A stretch of DNA of 64,000 nucleotides from Brachybacterium sp. P6-10-X1 (lineage in GTDB: Bacteria; Actinomycetota; Actinomycetes; Actinomycetales; Dermabacteraceae): the NCBI RefSeq assembly GCF_001969445.1, contig NZ_CP017297.1, positions 2,542,001 through 2,606,000 on the forward strand, written 5' to 3'. The notes below the pieces were generated by a model. That model ran no database searches. It was not told the DNA's origin and saw nothing but the letters and a program-made list of their open reading frames with translations. Shown here one piece after another: positions 1 through 8,283 of this stretch; position 1 is the first letter of the stretch; each line of letters begins with the position of its first letter. A program made the position numbers and the translations under genes.

Positions 1-401
1 GCCGGGACGACGGCCGCTGCGCCGATCCCCTGGATGATCCGTGCGGCGATCAGGGTCGTGGCGTCGACGGCCACCGCGCACGAGACCGTCGCCGCCAGGT
101 AGAGCGCCATCCCGGCCAGGAACACCTTCCGCGCCCCGAGCACATCGGCGAGACGCCCCCCGAGCAGGAGCAGCCCGGCGAACGCCACCAGGTAGCTGTC
201 CACGACGAGGGTGAGCTCCGCGGCCGTCAACCCGAGGCCGTCGCGGATCGTGGAGGCGGCGAGGTTCACCATCGCCGCGTCGAGGATGACCAGGAACATG
301 GCTGTGGCCAGACCGAACATCGCCACCGCCCGCGGGATCGGTGACGGGGCGTACGCAGCAGCGGGTGCGGCGGCGGTGCGCATCGTGTTGTCATTGCTCA
401 T
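1..401 (-). CDS. MFS drug transporter, DHA2-like (N-terminal part)
   Basis: Integral membrane efflux transporter of the major facilitator superfamily. The visible 133 residues cover the N-terminus and about the first three membrane segments: a hydrophobic helix around FGLATAMFLVILDAAMVN, then LTLVVDSYLVAFAGLLLLGGRLADVLGARK. The latter holds the family's motif A (GGRLADVLGARK) in the loop between helices 2 and 3. The D-A-A-M-V-N segment is typical of 14-helix proton-driven multidrug exporters. The rest lies beyond the left edge. The start at 401 has no clear ribosome site; an in-frame ATG at 383 is the alternative. It diverges from the LuxR-type regulator at 548, which may control it (inference). 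The substrate cannot be told from this part. Confidence 0.85.
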   Translation of the reverse strand, partial: MSNDNTMRTAAAPAAAYAPSPIPRAVAMFGLATAMFLVILDAAMVNLAASTIRDGLGLTAAELTLVVDSYLVAFAGLLLLGGRLADVLGARKVFLAGMALYLAATVSCAVAVDATTLIAARIIQGIGAAAVVP

Positions 402-547
402 GCCACGATGGTCCGGGCTGCGCACGCTCGGTCGCGTCGGTGAGAATCACCTAGTCCCGCGCCCGGGCAGGGCCGGCGCCACACGGGCCCGGCGCCCCAG
501 GGGTGCCTCGACGCCGAAGCACTGCGGCAGCATGACGAAGGAGAGAC

Positions 548-3226
548 ATGCCCACGACGCCTGTCCATCCGCTCATCGGCCGGGGCGACGAGATCGCCGA
601 CCTCCTCGGACTCGTCCGCGCGGCGGAGCACGGCGACGGGGGCGCCCTCGTCCTCCACGGGGAGCCCGGCATCGGCAAGAGCGCGCTGCTGGAGCACGTC
701 GAGCACGCGACGCCGGCAACGTTCCGGATCATCCATGCGACCGGTTCGGAGTTCGAGGCCGAGCTCCCGTTCGCGGGACTGCACCAGCTGTGCCGTCCGG
801 CTCTGGACCTCCTCGACATGCTCTCGCCCCCGTACCGCACCTCCCTCGAGGTCGCTTTCGGGCTGGCCGAGGGCACTGCGGATCCGTTCCGCGTCGGCCT
901 CGCGGCGCTCGAACTGCTCGCGGCCGCCGCGGCACGAGAACCGCTGCTGTGCATCGTCGACGACGCCCAGTGGTTGGACAGCGCCTCGAGCACGGCCTTG
1001 GTGTTCTTGGCCAGGCGCGTCGCGGCGGAGCCGATCGCGATCGTGGTCGCGACCCGGGACCGGGCGCCGGTGCGCGGCCTGGACGAGCTGCCCGGGATCG
1101 CGGTGGGCGGCTTGAGTGACCCCGACGCGCGAGCGCTCCTGTCCCGGGAGACGTCGATCGCCACGCTCGATGAAAGAGTCCGGGACCGCTTCCTCGCGGA
1201 GTCCCGCGGAAATCCTCTCGCTCTGATCGAGCTGCCGAAGTCCGGTGGCTTCTCGCTGCCGACGCCGTCGCCGGTCACCGGTCGGATCGAGCGCAGCTTC
1301 CAGAGGCGGATGGCGGCGCTGCGGCCCGATGCGAGACGGTTGCTGATTCTCGCCGGCGCCGAGCCCACGGGAGACTCGGCGCTGATCCGGTCGGCCGCGC
1401 AGCGCCTGGACATCGACGTACCGGCCGCCGGTGCCGAGGCGGAGGCCTCCGGGCTCGTCGTGCTCGACCCGCGCGCACGGTTCTGCCACCCGCTGGCGCG
1501 CTCCGCCGCCTATCACGCGGCGGAACCATCCATGCTCCGGTCAGCGCATCGAGCGCTGGCCGAATCCACCGATCCCGTCTCCTTCCCGGACCGACGGGCC
1601 TGGCACCGCGCCCAGGCCGCCACCGGCCCGGACGAGCAGGTCGCGGAGCAGCTGACATCGTCGGCGTCGCGGGCGCAAGCACGGGGCGGCGTGGCGGCAT
1701 CCGCCGCATTCCTGCGCCGTGCCGCGGACCTCTCCCGCGATCCGCGCCGACAGGTCGAGCGCACGCTCGCCGCCGCGCGGGCGACGCTGGAGACGGGGCA
1801 GGCGGACGCGGCGGCGACCCTGCTCAACGGCATCGATGCCGGCCTGTTGGAGGATCCGCAGCACGCGGACGTGGACATGCTTCGCGGGCAGATCGCCTTC
1901 GTGGACGGCGACGACGGGGTGGTGCGGGGGCCGGAGCTCATCGTGCAGGCGGCGCGGCGCCTCGCGGCCACTGATCCGGAACGCTCGCGCGGCACCCTGG
2001 TGGCGGCGCTGGACATGGGGCTCTCCGTCGGCCGGGCCGCAGGGGTGCTGGACCGGGTCATCGATGCCGCGCGTTCGGCGCCGGCGACGCCCCGGCCGGA
2101 CCTCCTCGACGCGCTGGTGCGGCTGCGCGACGACGGGCACCGCGCCGCCATGCCGACGATCCGTCGAGCCCTCACCGAGGGCGACGCCTGTTGGGCACGG
2201 ACGCCGGCTCTGGCCACGGTTCTCGCGGGCGAGCTCTGGGACCTGGACCTGCATGCGGAGATCGTCGACTGGCTGGTGCGCACCGGGCGCGAGACGGGGG
2301 CGCCGGTGATCATCCGGCTCGGCCTGGCTCAAGCGGCACTGCACGCGGTGCTCACCGGGTCGTTCGGACAGGCGATGGCCTCGATCGCCGAGGAGGAGGC
2401 GGTCGCCGATGCGGTCGGCGATCTGCCGCAGCTGTATCCGAGAGTCCACCTGGCGGCGATGCGGGGACGGCACCACGAGGTCCTCGACCTGTTCACGGAA
2501 GGGACGAACCGGGGCACGGGTCTGCTGACCGCGAACCTCAGCTGGGCGAAGGCCGTGCTGTACAACGGCCTGGCCGACTATCCGGCCGCGCTCGACGCGG
2601 CACAGCGGGCCGTGGCGAGCGGCGATCTCTTCCTCGCCGGGTTCGCGCTGCCCGAACTGGTGGAGTCCGCCGTCCGGTGCGGTGAGACCACCCTCGCGCG
2701 GTCGGCCCTGGACTCCCTGCTGGAGCGAGCGGAAGCGGCGGGGACCGACTTCGCCCTCGGGGTGGCGGCCGGTGCACGGGCGCTGGTCACCGACGAGGAG
2801 GATCAGTACCGGGAAGCGATCGAGCGTCTCACGGCCCGTTCACTGCCGCTGCACCTGGCACGAGCGCATCTGCGGTACGGGGAATGGCTGCGTCGGGCCG
2901 GTCGTCGTCGGGACGCTCGCGCGCACCTGCGCGTCGCGTACGAGCAGATGGCGGAGATCGGATCAGAGGCGTTCGCGCAGCGGGCGGCGACCGAGCTGCG
3001 AGCGACCGGGGAGGTGGCGCGCCGTCGCTCCGGGCACACCTACGACCACCTGACCATGCAGGAGATGCACATCGCCCGACAGGTCGCCACCGGGGCCACG
3101 ACGAAGGAGGTGGCCACGAACCTCTTCCTGAGCCCTCGGACGGTGGACGCCCATCTGCGCAGCATCTTCCGCAAGCTCCAGATCACCTCGCGCAGACAGC
3201 TCAGGGCCATCCCCGATCTGGAGTGA
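548..3226 (+). CDS. LuxR-family transcriptional regulator with N-terminal ATPase (LAL type)
   Basis: Large ATP-binding regulator of 892 residues, the usual length of the LAL (MalT-like) family. The Walker A motif GEPGIGKS is at residues 38-45 and Walker B LLCIVDD at about 133-139, followed by QWLD as in this family. The middle is a helical TPR-like region of about 500 residues. The C-terminus (about 830-890) is a LuxR helix-turn-helix: LTMQEMHIARQVATG, then TTKEVATNLFLSPRTVDAHL. AAGGAGAG at 538-545 precedes the ATG by 4 bases and fixes the start. These proteins act as ATP- and ligand-gated activators; the inducer is unknown. The divergent MFS exporter at 1-401 is the nearest candidate target. 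Confidence 0.93.
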   Translation: MPTTPVHPLIGRGDEIADLLGLVRAAEHGDGGALVLHGEPGIGKSALLEHVEHATPATFRIIHATGSEFEAELPFAGLHQLCRPALDLLDMLSPPYRTSLEVAFGLAEGTADPFRVGLAALELLAAAAAREPLLCIVDDAQWLDSASSTALVFLARRVAAEPIAIVVATRDRAPVRGLDELPGIAVGGLSDPDARALLSRETSIATLDERVRDRFLAESRGNPLALIELPKSGGFSLPTPSPVTGRIERSFQRRMAALRPDARRLLILAGAEPTGDSALIRSAAQRLDIDVPAAGAEAEASGLVVLDPRARFCHPLARSAAYHAAEPSMLRSAHRALAESTDPVSFPDRRAWHRAQAATGPDEQVAEQLTSSASRAQARGGVAASAAFLRRAADLSRDPRRQVERTLAAARATLETGQADAAATLLNGIDAGLLEDPQHADVDMLRGQIAFVDGDDGVVRGPELIVQAARRLAATDPERSRGTLVAALDMGLSVGRAAGVLDRVIDAARSAPATPRPDLLDALVRLRDDGHRAAMPTIRRALTEGDACWARTPALATVLAGELWDLDLHAEIVDWLVRTGRETGAPVIIRLGLAQAALHAVLTGSFGQAMASIAEEEAVADAVGDLPQLYPRVHLAAMRGRHHEVLDLFTEGTNRGTGLLTANLSWAKAVLYNGLADYPAALDAAQRAVASGDLFLAGFALPELVESAVRCGETTLARSALDSLLERAEAAGTDFALGVAAGARALVTDEEDQYREAIERLTARSLPLHLARAHLRYGEWLRRAGRRRDARAHLRVAYEQMAEIGSEAFAQRAATELRATGEVARRRSGHTYDHLTMQEMHIARQVATGATTKEVATNLFLSPRTVDAHLRSIFRKLQITSRRQLRAIPDLE

Positions 3227-3283
3227 GGCGGGATCACCGTCACGCCGAGCGCCGGCGGGCTCACGGAGTTCACGACGCGGAGC

Positions 3284-4264
3284 TCAGCGCGCGCCGGTGC
3301 CCGTCGGAGCGACGCCGTGCTGGATCCGCCATTCCGTCGGGGTGCAGCCCATGGAGCTGCGGAAGCGCCGGGAGAAGTGCGACGCATCGGCGAACCCGCT
3401 GGCCCGGGCCACCGCGGAGATGGTGAGGTGCGGTTGCGCCAGCAGACGCTGCCGGGCAGTTCCCAGGCGCAAGGACATGACGGTCTCCTGCAGCGTGAGC
3501 GGCTGCGACTGCCACACCTGGAACAGCTTGCGCTCGGAGATGGCGTGAGCCGCGGCGATCTCCGCGGCGCCGAGATCTGGATCCGCGATGCGCAGGCGGA
3601 GGTAGAGCAGGATCCGATCCGTGAGATGGTCCTGGGCCGCCGGATGATTCTGCGGGTCGTCCACGGAGGCGCTCGCCACGAGTCCACGTAGCAGCGCCAC
3701 GCTCGCCTCGGCAGCGACCTCCCGGTCCTGGGGCGAGGTCAGGAGGGACGCATGGCTGGACAGCGAGACCAGGTGGTCGCGGACGAGGCCGTACAGGGGG
3801 CTGCTCTCCAGCTGCCGGTCGGCGCGTCGGATCGTCTCGATGCTGAGCTCCAGGCGGGAGCGTTCCACCTGGACGATATGGGCCTCCCCCACGCCACGGC
3901 GGCAGTAGGCGTAGGTCGCCGTGAGATCGGTGACGTAGAGATCGCCGCGCCGCAACGGCCGTTCGGCATCATGGTGCGCGTAGTGTCCGGGCCCGCCGTC
4001 GGGGAGGACGAGAGCGATCATCTCCGGCCCGGTCCGTCGCAGGTGACGCGTCGTGCGCTCGTGCACGATCCCCGTGCTGACTTCCCGCATGTAGAGGACG
4101 TCGTCGTCCAGCCGGCTCCCGGCCACGTGGGCGTGCTGCGCCGTCGTCTCCTCGGGGAGGAAGCGGATCCGGTGCAGCAGTCCCGAGGCGGACGACATCA
4201 TGTCCTGGAATGCCTCCGCGTGCTCCGAGGGCGCGAGCTGTCCGGTGTCGAAGAGCGTCTGCAT
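3284..4264 (-). CDS. AraC-family transcriptional regulator
   Basis: A 326-residue DNA-binding regulator. The N-terminal two thirds resemble the cupin-like AraC-binding domain of NimR/FeaR-type regulators (GPEMIALVLPDGGPGHYAHH, then RRGDLYVTDLTATYAY). The last 100 residues are a double helix-turn-helix: AEIAAAHAISERKLFQVWQ, then ISAVARASGFADASHFSRRF and the ending GCTPTEWR. The start at 4264 is chosen over an upstream in-frame ATG at 4372 because a full AGGAGG (complement of 4272-4277) lies 7 bases before it. It faces the end of the LuxR-type gene and lies downstream of the hydrolase on the same strand, 160 bases away. The ligand is unknown. Confidence 0.9.
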   Translation of the reverse strand: MQTLFDTGQLAPSEHAEAFQDMMSSASGLLHRIRFLPEETTAQHAHVAGSRLDDDVLYMREVSTGIVHERTTRHLRRTGPEMIALVLPDGGPGHYAHHDAERPLRRGDLYVTDLTATYAYCRRGVGEAHIVQVERSRLELSIETIRRADRQLESSPLYGLVRDHLVSLSSHASLLTSPQDREVAAEASVALLRGLVASASVDDPQNHPAAQDHLTDRILLYLRLRIADPDLGAAEIAAAHAISERKLFQVWQSQPLTLQETVMSLRLGTARQRLLAQPHLTISAVARASGFADASHFSRRFRSSMGCTPTEWRIQHGVAPTGTGAR

Positions 4265-4424
4265 GCGCCTGCCTCCTGCGCGTGTCAGGAGGGACCTGCT
4301 GCCGGATGCTCCCTGGTGCGGCGCTCCCACCAGGGCGAGGCCCGGTGCTCCACCGACCTCGCTCGCGTCCACCCCCGTGACGGCATCGCCGATCGGAGGT
4401 GAGCCGGAGGCTCCCGCAGGGGCG

Positions 4425-5300
4425 TCACCGCTGGGCTCCCGCAGCGGTCAGGAATCCACGGATGTGCTCGACCACGAGATCCAGGTGGCTCTCGAGCAGG
4501 AAGTGGCCCCCACCGGGGATCAGATGGATCTCCGCATCCGGCAGGTCGCGGGCGAAGGCACGGGCGCCGTCCGGCCCGAAGATCTCGTCGCCTGCACCCC
4601 AGACGGCCAGGAGAGGGACCTGGGACTCCCGGAAGTAGGCATGCACCCGGGGGTAGAGGGGACGATTGCTGGAGTAATCGCGGAGCAGCTCGAGCTGTAT
4701 GCGGTCGCCCCCGGGGCGATCGATGTCGCGATGGTCGGCGATCCAGGAGTCCGGATCGACGAGTTCGGGACGGTCCACCCCGTGCAGGTACTGCCAGCGG
4801 ATGGCGTCGAGCGAGAGGGCGTGGCGGACTGCCGTCTCGGTCTCAGGGCTCGGGTTCCGGCCGTACTCCCAGACGGGCTGCCAGAAGTCCGGCACGAACC
4901 CGTCCTCATAGGCGTTGCCGTTCTGGGTGATCACCGCGGAGACCTTCTCCGGGGCACGCAGGGCGAGCCTCCAGCCGATGGGGGCGCCGTAGTCGTGGAC
5001 GTACAGGGCGTAGCGGGTGATCCCGAGCTGGGTCAGCAGGGTCTCCGTGATGTCCGTCAAGGAGTCGAACGTGTAGGCGAACGATTCCACGGACGGGACG
5101 TCGGACCTGCCGAACCCGAGGTGGTCGGGCGCGATGACGTGGAATCGGTCCGCGAGAGCGGGGATGAGCTGGCGGAACATCCGTGAGCTGGAGGGGAAGC
5201 CGTGCAGGAGGACGAGAGCCGGCGCCTGGGCCGACCCTGCCTCGCGGTAGAAGACGCGATGCCCTCGCACGATCTCGTCCCGGTGTCGGGTCTCCGTCAT
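4425..5300 (-). CDS. alpha/beta hydrolase, epoxide hydrolase/haloalkane dehalogenase-like
   Basis: Cytoplasmic alpha/beta-fold hydrolase of 291 residues, a normal length. The oxyanion-hole motif LLHGFPSSS is at about 31-39. The nucleophile elbow reads YVHDYGAP with Asp at residue 103, not the Ser of esterases. An Asp nucleophile is the mark of epoxide hydrolases, haloalkane and fluoroacetate dehalogenases. The catalytic His is in PGGGHFLLES, about residue 266. The substrate cannot be told. A near-consensus promoter (complement of 5344-5372) stands directly upstream, in the space shared with the divergent CGNR regulator at 5407, which is the likely controller (inference). Confidence 0.87.
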   Translation of the reverse strand: MTETRHRDEIVRGHRVFYREAGSAQAPALVLLHGFPSSSRMFRQLIPALADRFHVIAPDHLGFGRSDVPSVESFAYTFDSLTDITETLLTQLGITRYALYVHDYGAPIGWRLALRAPEKVSAVITQNGNAYEDGFVPDFWQPVWEYGRNPSPETETAVRHALSLDAIRWQYLHGVDRPELVDPDSWIADHRDIDRPGGDRIQLELLRDYSSNRPLYPRVHAYFRESQVPLLAVWGAGDEIFGPDGARAFARDLPDAEIHLIPGGGHFLLESHLDLVVEHIRGFLTAAGAQR

Positions 5301-5343
5301 GTTTAACCTCTTCGATGAGTTGTGCCGGTTATCACCGAGGTCC

Positions 5344-5372
5344 AGTAGACGCCCCGTGAGTTAACCTGTCAA
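5344..5372 (-). promoter_or_regulatory. sigma-70-type promoter of the hydrolase gene, with repeated half-sites
   Basis: On the minus strand TTGACA (complement of 5367-5372) is followed after exactly 17 bases by TCTACT (complement of 5344-5349), about 45 bases before the hydrolase start. GGTTAACTC overlaps the spacer and a near copy, GGCTAACTC, lies upstream of the -35 box. These are candidate half-sites for the divergent CGNR protein (inference). Confidence 0.6.
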
Positions 5373-5406
5373 GCACACTCATGGAGTTAGCCGGGAGGTG
5401 ACGCAC

Positions 5407-5928
5407 ATGCTCGACGACCGAGCGCTGCTGGAGGCGCTGAACAGCACCCCCGTGGTGCACGGGGAACCGCGGGATCTCTGGGCCGATGATCGCGAGGCGC
5501 GGGGATGGGCGAGGGAGCACGGAGGTCTCGGCGAGGACGCTGAGCTCGCATGGCTGCGCACGGCCCGCGATGCCCTCCGGGCGGTCGAGTCGGGCGCGCC
5601 GACCGATCCCCGGCTGGACCGCGTGCTCGCGGGAGTTCACAAGGTGCCCCGGCCCAGCGCATCGGGCATCGAGTGGCACGTGGACGTGCCCCCGGAGCGC
5701 CGACTCGCCGTGGAGCTCGTCCTCGCGTGGGCGGACGTCAAGGAGCGCATGCCCGGTCGTCTGCGGCCGTGCGAGAACACCGAGTGTCGCCTCTTCGTGC
5801 TCGACCGCAGCCGCGCCAACTCGGCACGATGGTGCTCGATGAGGACCTGCGGGAACCGGATCAAGGCCCGTCGGCACCTGGCCCGGGTGCGGGAGAACCG
5901 ACAGACCGAGGCGACCGCCGGATCGTGA
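5407..5928 (+). CDS. CGNR zinc-finger / ABATE-domain regulator
   Basis: A 173-residue protein of the CGNR family. The N-terminal half is the ABATE-like helical domain. The C-terminus carries the zinc finger: RPCENTECRLFVLDRS, then RWCSMRTCGNRIKARRH, where two Cys pairs bind zinc and CGNR names the family. Such proteins are putative transcription factors, often of stress or detoxification genes. GGGAGG at 5393-5398 lies 8 bases before the ATG at 5407; a GTG at 5398 overlaps that site and is a poorer start. It diverges from the alpha/beta hydrolase, its likely target. Confidence 0.85.
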   Translation: MLDDRALLEALNSTPVVHGEPRDLWADDREARGWAREHGGLGEDAELAWLRTARDALRAVESGAPTDPRLDRVLAGVHKVPRPSASGIEWHVDVPPERRLAVELVLAWADVKERMPGRLRPCENTECRLFVLDRSRANSARWCSMRTCGNRIKARRHLARVRENRQTEATAGS

Positions 5929-6143
5929 GCCGAGCCGGCGCCTCGTCGTGAGCCGGGCGCGAGGGAGACATGCCCACCGGAGGGCTCTCGCCCTGCAGCC
6001 CTCCCACCCGAAGGAAGCAAGCTCACGCTGGACGGCACCCCGATTCCCGGTGCGAAGCGCTCCCGCCTCGTTATGCTGACTGACGTCGGGACAGCGTTTC
6101 CCCGCCCCCGATCCGACCACAGTCCCCCACTGGAGGAGCCTCG

Positions 6144-7265
6144 ATGCCCGCCGTCCGTCTCAGCGACGTCGCCCAGGACGCCGGGGTCTCCCTGGCCACC
6201 GCCTCCCGAGTGCTCAACGGCTCCAGTCGCGTGCCCGGCAAGGCCGTCGCCGAGAAGGTGGAGGCCGCCGCGCTCAAGCTGGGCTACGTCCCCAACGCCC
6301 AGGCACAGGCCCTGGCCCGGTCCCGCTCGGGCCTGATCGGCCTCGTCGTCCACGACATCGCCGACCCCTACTTCGCGACCATCGCCCGCGAGGTCCAGCA
6401 GCAGGTGTTCGCCTCCCGGTCCCAGGTGCTGCTCACCCAGACCGACCGGGAGATCGACACCGAGATCCGGGCGCTCCGCTCGCTGATCGCCCAGCAGGTG
6501 GACGCGCTGGTGCTGGTGGGCTCGCACCGCTACGGCCATGAGTCCGACGCCTCGATCAGCGCGATGCTGGAGGGCTTCGCCCGCAACGGCGGGCGCGTGG
6601 TGGGCATGGGGCAGTCCGTCGGGGTGGGCCGCACGATCGTCCCCGACAACGCCGCTGCCGCCCACGAACTCGCGACCGCGCTGGTGGTGGGCGGCCACCG
6701 CCGCTTCGCGGTGGTCCAGGGCATCTCCGGGATCCCCTCGGCAGCGGACCGCACCGGCGGCTTCATCGCAGCCCTGACCGAGGCGGGCATCGAGCCGGAG
6801 CTCGATGTCGAGGCGGGCCTGACCCGAGACGGCGGCTACGAGCTGGCCCGGACGATCCGGGCTCACCTCGCCGACGCCCCGGACGAGGGCTCCGCGCCGC
6901 TGTGCGTCTTCGCCCCGGCCGACGTCATGGCCCTCGGAGCGCTCGGCGAACTGCGCCGCCTGGGGATCGACGTCCCCGGCCAGGTCTCGGTCGCCGGCTT
7001 CGGCGGCGTGCCCGACGCCGATGATGCGAACCCGACGCTGACCACGATCGCGCTGCCGCTGCACGAGATGGCGCGGCAGGCCGTCGAGTGGGTGCTGGAG
7101 CAGCCGGGCGGGGAGAGCACTCCCGGTGCCCCCGGCTCCGACGCCGTCCGCACCACCCTGACGAGCACGGACGCCGCTCATGGTCAGGCAGAGGAGCAGT
7201 CCGAGGTCCACGTGCGCGGTGACGTGCTGCTGCGCGAGTCCACCGCGGTCGCCGTCCGAGCCTGA
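6144..7265 (+). CDS. LacI-family transcriptional regulator
   Basis: Sugar-responsive repressor of 373 residues. The first 25 residues form the LacI helix-turn-helix (VRLSDVAQDAGVSLATASRV), with the hinge helix near PNAQAQALA. The periplasmic-binding-like effector domain follows (GLIGLVVHDIADPYFATIA). The C-terminal 40 residues are a low-complexity extension beyond the usual ~335-340 residues. GGAGGAG lies 5 bases before the ATG. It converges on the oxidoreductase/DUF993/isomerase operon (7384-10804), which has a LacI-type operator upstream at 10907-10920, so that operon is the probable target (inference). Confidence 0.92.
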   Translation: MPAVRLSDVAQDAGVSLATASRVLNGSSRVPGKAVAEKVEAAALKLGYVPNAQAQALARSRSGLIGLVVHDIADPYFATIAREVQQQVFASRSQVLLTQTDREIDTEIRALRSLIAQQVDALVLVGSHRYGHESDASISAMLEGFARNGGRVVGMGQSVGVGRTIVPDNAAAAHELATALVVGGHRRFAVVQGISGIPSAADRTGGFIAALTEAGIEPELDVEAGLTRDGGYELARTIRAHLADAPDEGSAPLCVFAPADVMALGALGELRRLGIDVPGQVSVAGFGGVPDADDANPTLTTIALPLHEMARQAVEWVLEQPGGESTPGAPGSDAVRTTLTSTDAAHGQAEEQSEVHVRGDVLLRESTAVAVRA

Positions 7266-7383
7266 GACCTCCACCGCGGGGCGGACGTCATCCCCGGACG
7301 AGGACCTGGGCGACCTGCAGGCGGCTCGATCCGCCGAGCTCGTCACCGCGCCGGACGTCGGTCATCACGTGCTCCCCGAGGGG

Positions 7384-8283
7384 TCACGAGAACGGGTGGT
7401 CGTCCTCGTGCTCCGGGGTCGCGTACGGCAGCACCAGCTGCTCGAACCGCTCGGCGACGATCGCCGTGGCCGTATCGGCCGGAGTGGCCCAGACGTCCTC
7501 GTTGAAGATCTCGACCTCGATGTCCCCGGTGTACCCGGCGGCCGTGACCAGGCGGGTGATCGCGGGGACGTCGATGAACCCGTCACCCATGTAGCCGCGG
7601 GAGAACAGCGGCTCGGCGGCCAGCGGCAGGTTCCAGTCGCACACCTGGTAGCTCAGCAGACGGCCGGCCTCGCCGGCGCGGGCGACGGCCTGCTCCAGCG
7701 CGGGGTCCCACCACACGTGGTACGTGTCCACGACGACGCCGACGGCGTCGCTGCCCGTGCCCTCGGCGATGTCGAGGGCCTGATCGAGGGTGGCGATCAC
7801 GGCGCGGTCCGCGGTGAACATCGGGTGCATCGGCTCCAGGGCCAGCGTGACGCCGGCGGTCTCCGCGTACGGTGCCAGCGCCGCGATGTTCTCGGCGACC
7901 CGGGCCCGGGCTGCGGAGATGTCCTTGTCCTCCCGGGTGATCCCGCCGACGACCATCACCAGGGTGGGGGCGCCGAGCGCCGCGGCCTCGTCGATCGCGC
8001 GGCGGTTGTCCTCGAGGGACGCGGCGCGGGCGGTCTCGTCGGCGACGGTGAGGAAGCCGCCTCGGCACAGGCTGCTCACGCGCAGCCCGGCATCGTCGGC
8101 CCGGCGTCGCAGCGCGTCGAGCCCGACCTCCTCCACGTCCTGGCGCCACAGGCCCACGGCGTCGATCCCGTGGGAGGCGGCGGCCTCGAGGAACTCCTGG
8201 ATCGGGGTGGTGCGCAGCGTCCAGCGGTTCAGGGACAGGCGGGGGGTGCCCGCCCCGAGCCGCTGCGAGGGCGGGGTGTTCAT
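7384..8283 (-). CDS. sugar phosphate isomerase/epimerase (TIM barrel)
   Basis: A 299-residue protein of the xylose-isomerase-like AP-endonuclease-2 fold. It opens with SLNRWTLRTTPIQEFLEAA. Putative metal-binding residues are in LALEPMHP (Glu), VVVDTYHVWWDP (Asp, His) and GDIEVEIFNED (Glu), the normal pattern of sugar isomerases and epimerases. Its start overlaps the stop of the DUF993 gene by 4 bases (ATGA), so the two are translationally coupled. As the last gene of the three-gene operon it probably interconverts a keto sugar or keto acid intermediate. The exact substrate is unknown. Confidence 0.88.
   Translation of the reverse strand: MNTPPSQRLGAGTPRLSLNRWTLRTTPIQEFLEAAASHGIDAVGLWRQDVEEVGLDALRRRADDAGLRVSSLCRGGFLTVADETARAASLEDNRRAIDEAAALGAPTLVMVVGGITREDKDISAARARVAENIAALAPYAETAGVTLALEPMHPMFTADRAVIATLDQALDIAEGTGSDAVGVVVDTYHVWWDPALEQAVARAGEAGRLLSYQVCDWNLPLAAEPLFSRGYMGDGFIDVPAITRLVTAAGYTGDIEVEIFNEDVWATPADTATAIVAERFEQLVLPYATPEHEDDHPFS

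Noticed and set aside
211-1119. Plus-strand frame across the MFS and LuxR genes
   Set aside because: Shadow of two real genes; Arg/Ala/Gly-rich translation.
6048-6064. Operator for LacI autoregulation (GAAGCGCTCC)
   Set aside because: Only a short symmetric core and little likeness to the operator at 10907; too weak to report as a site.
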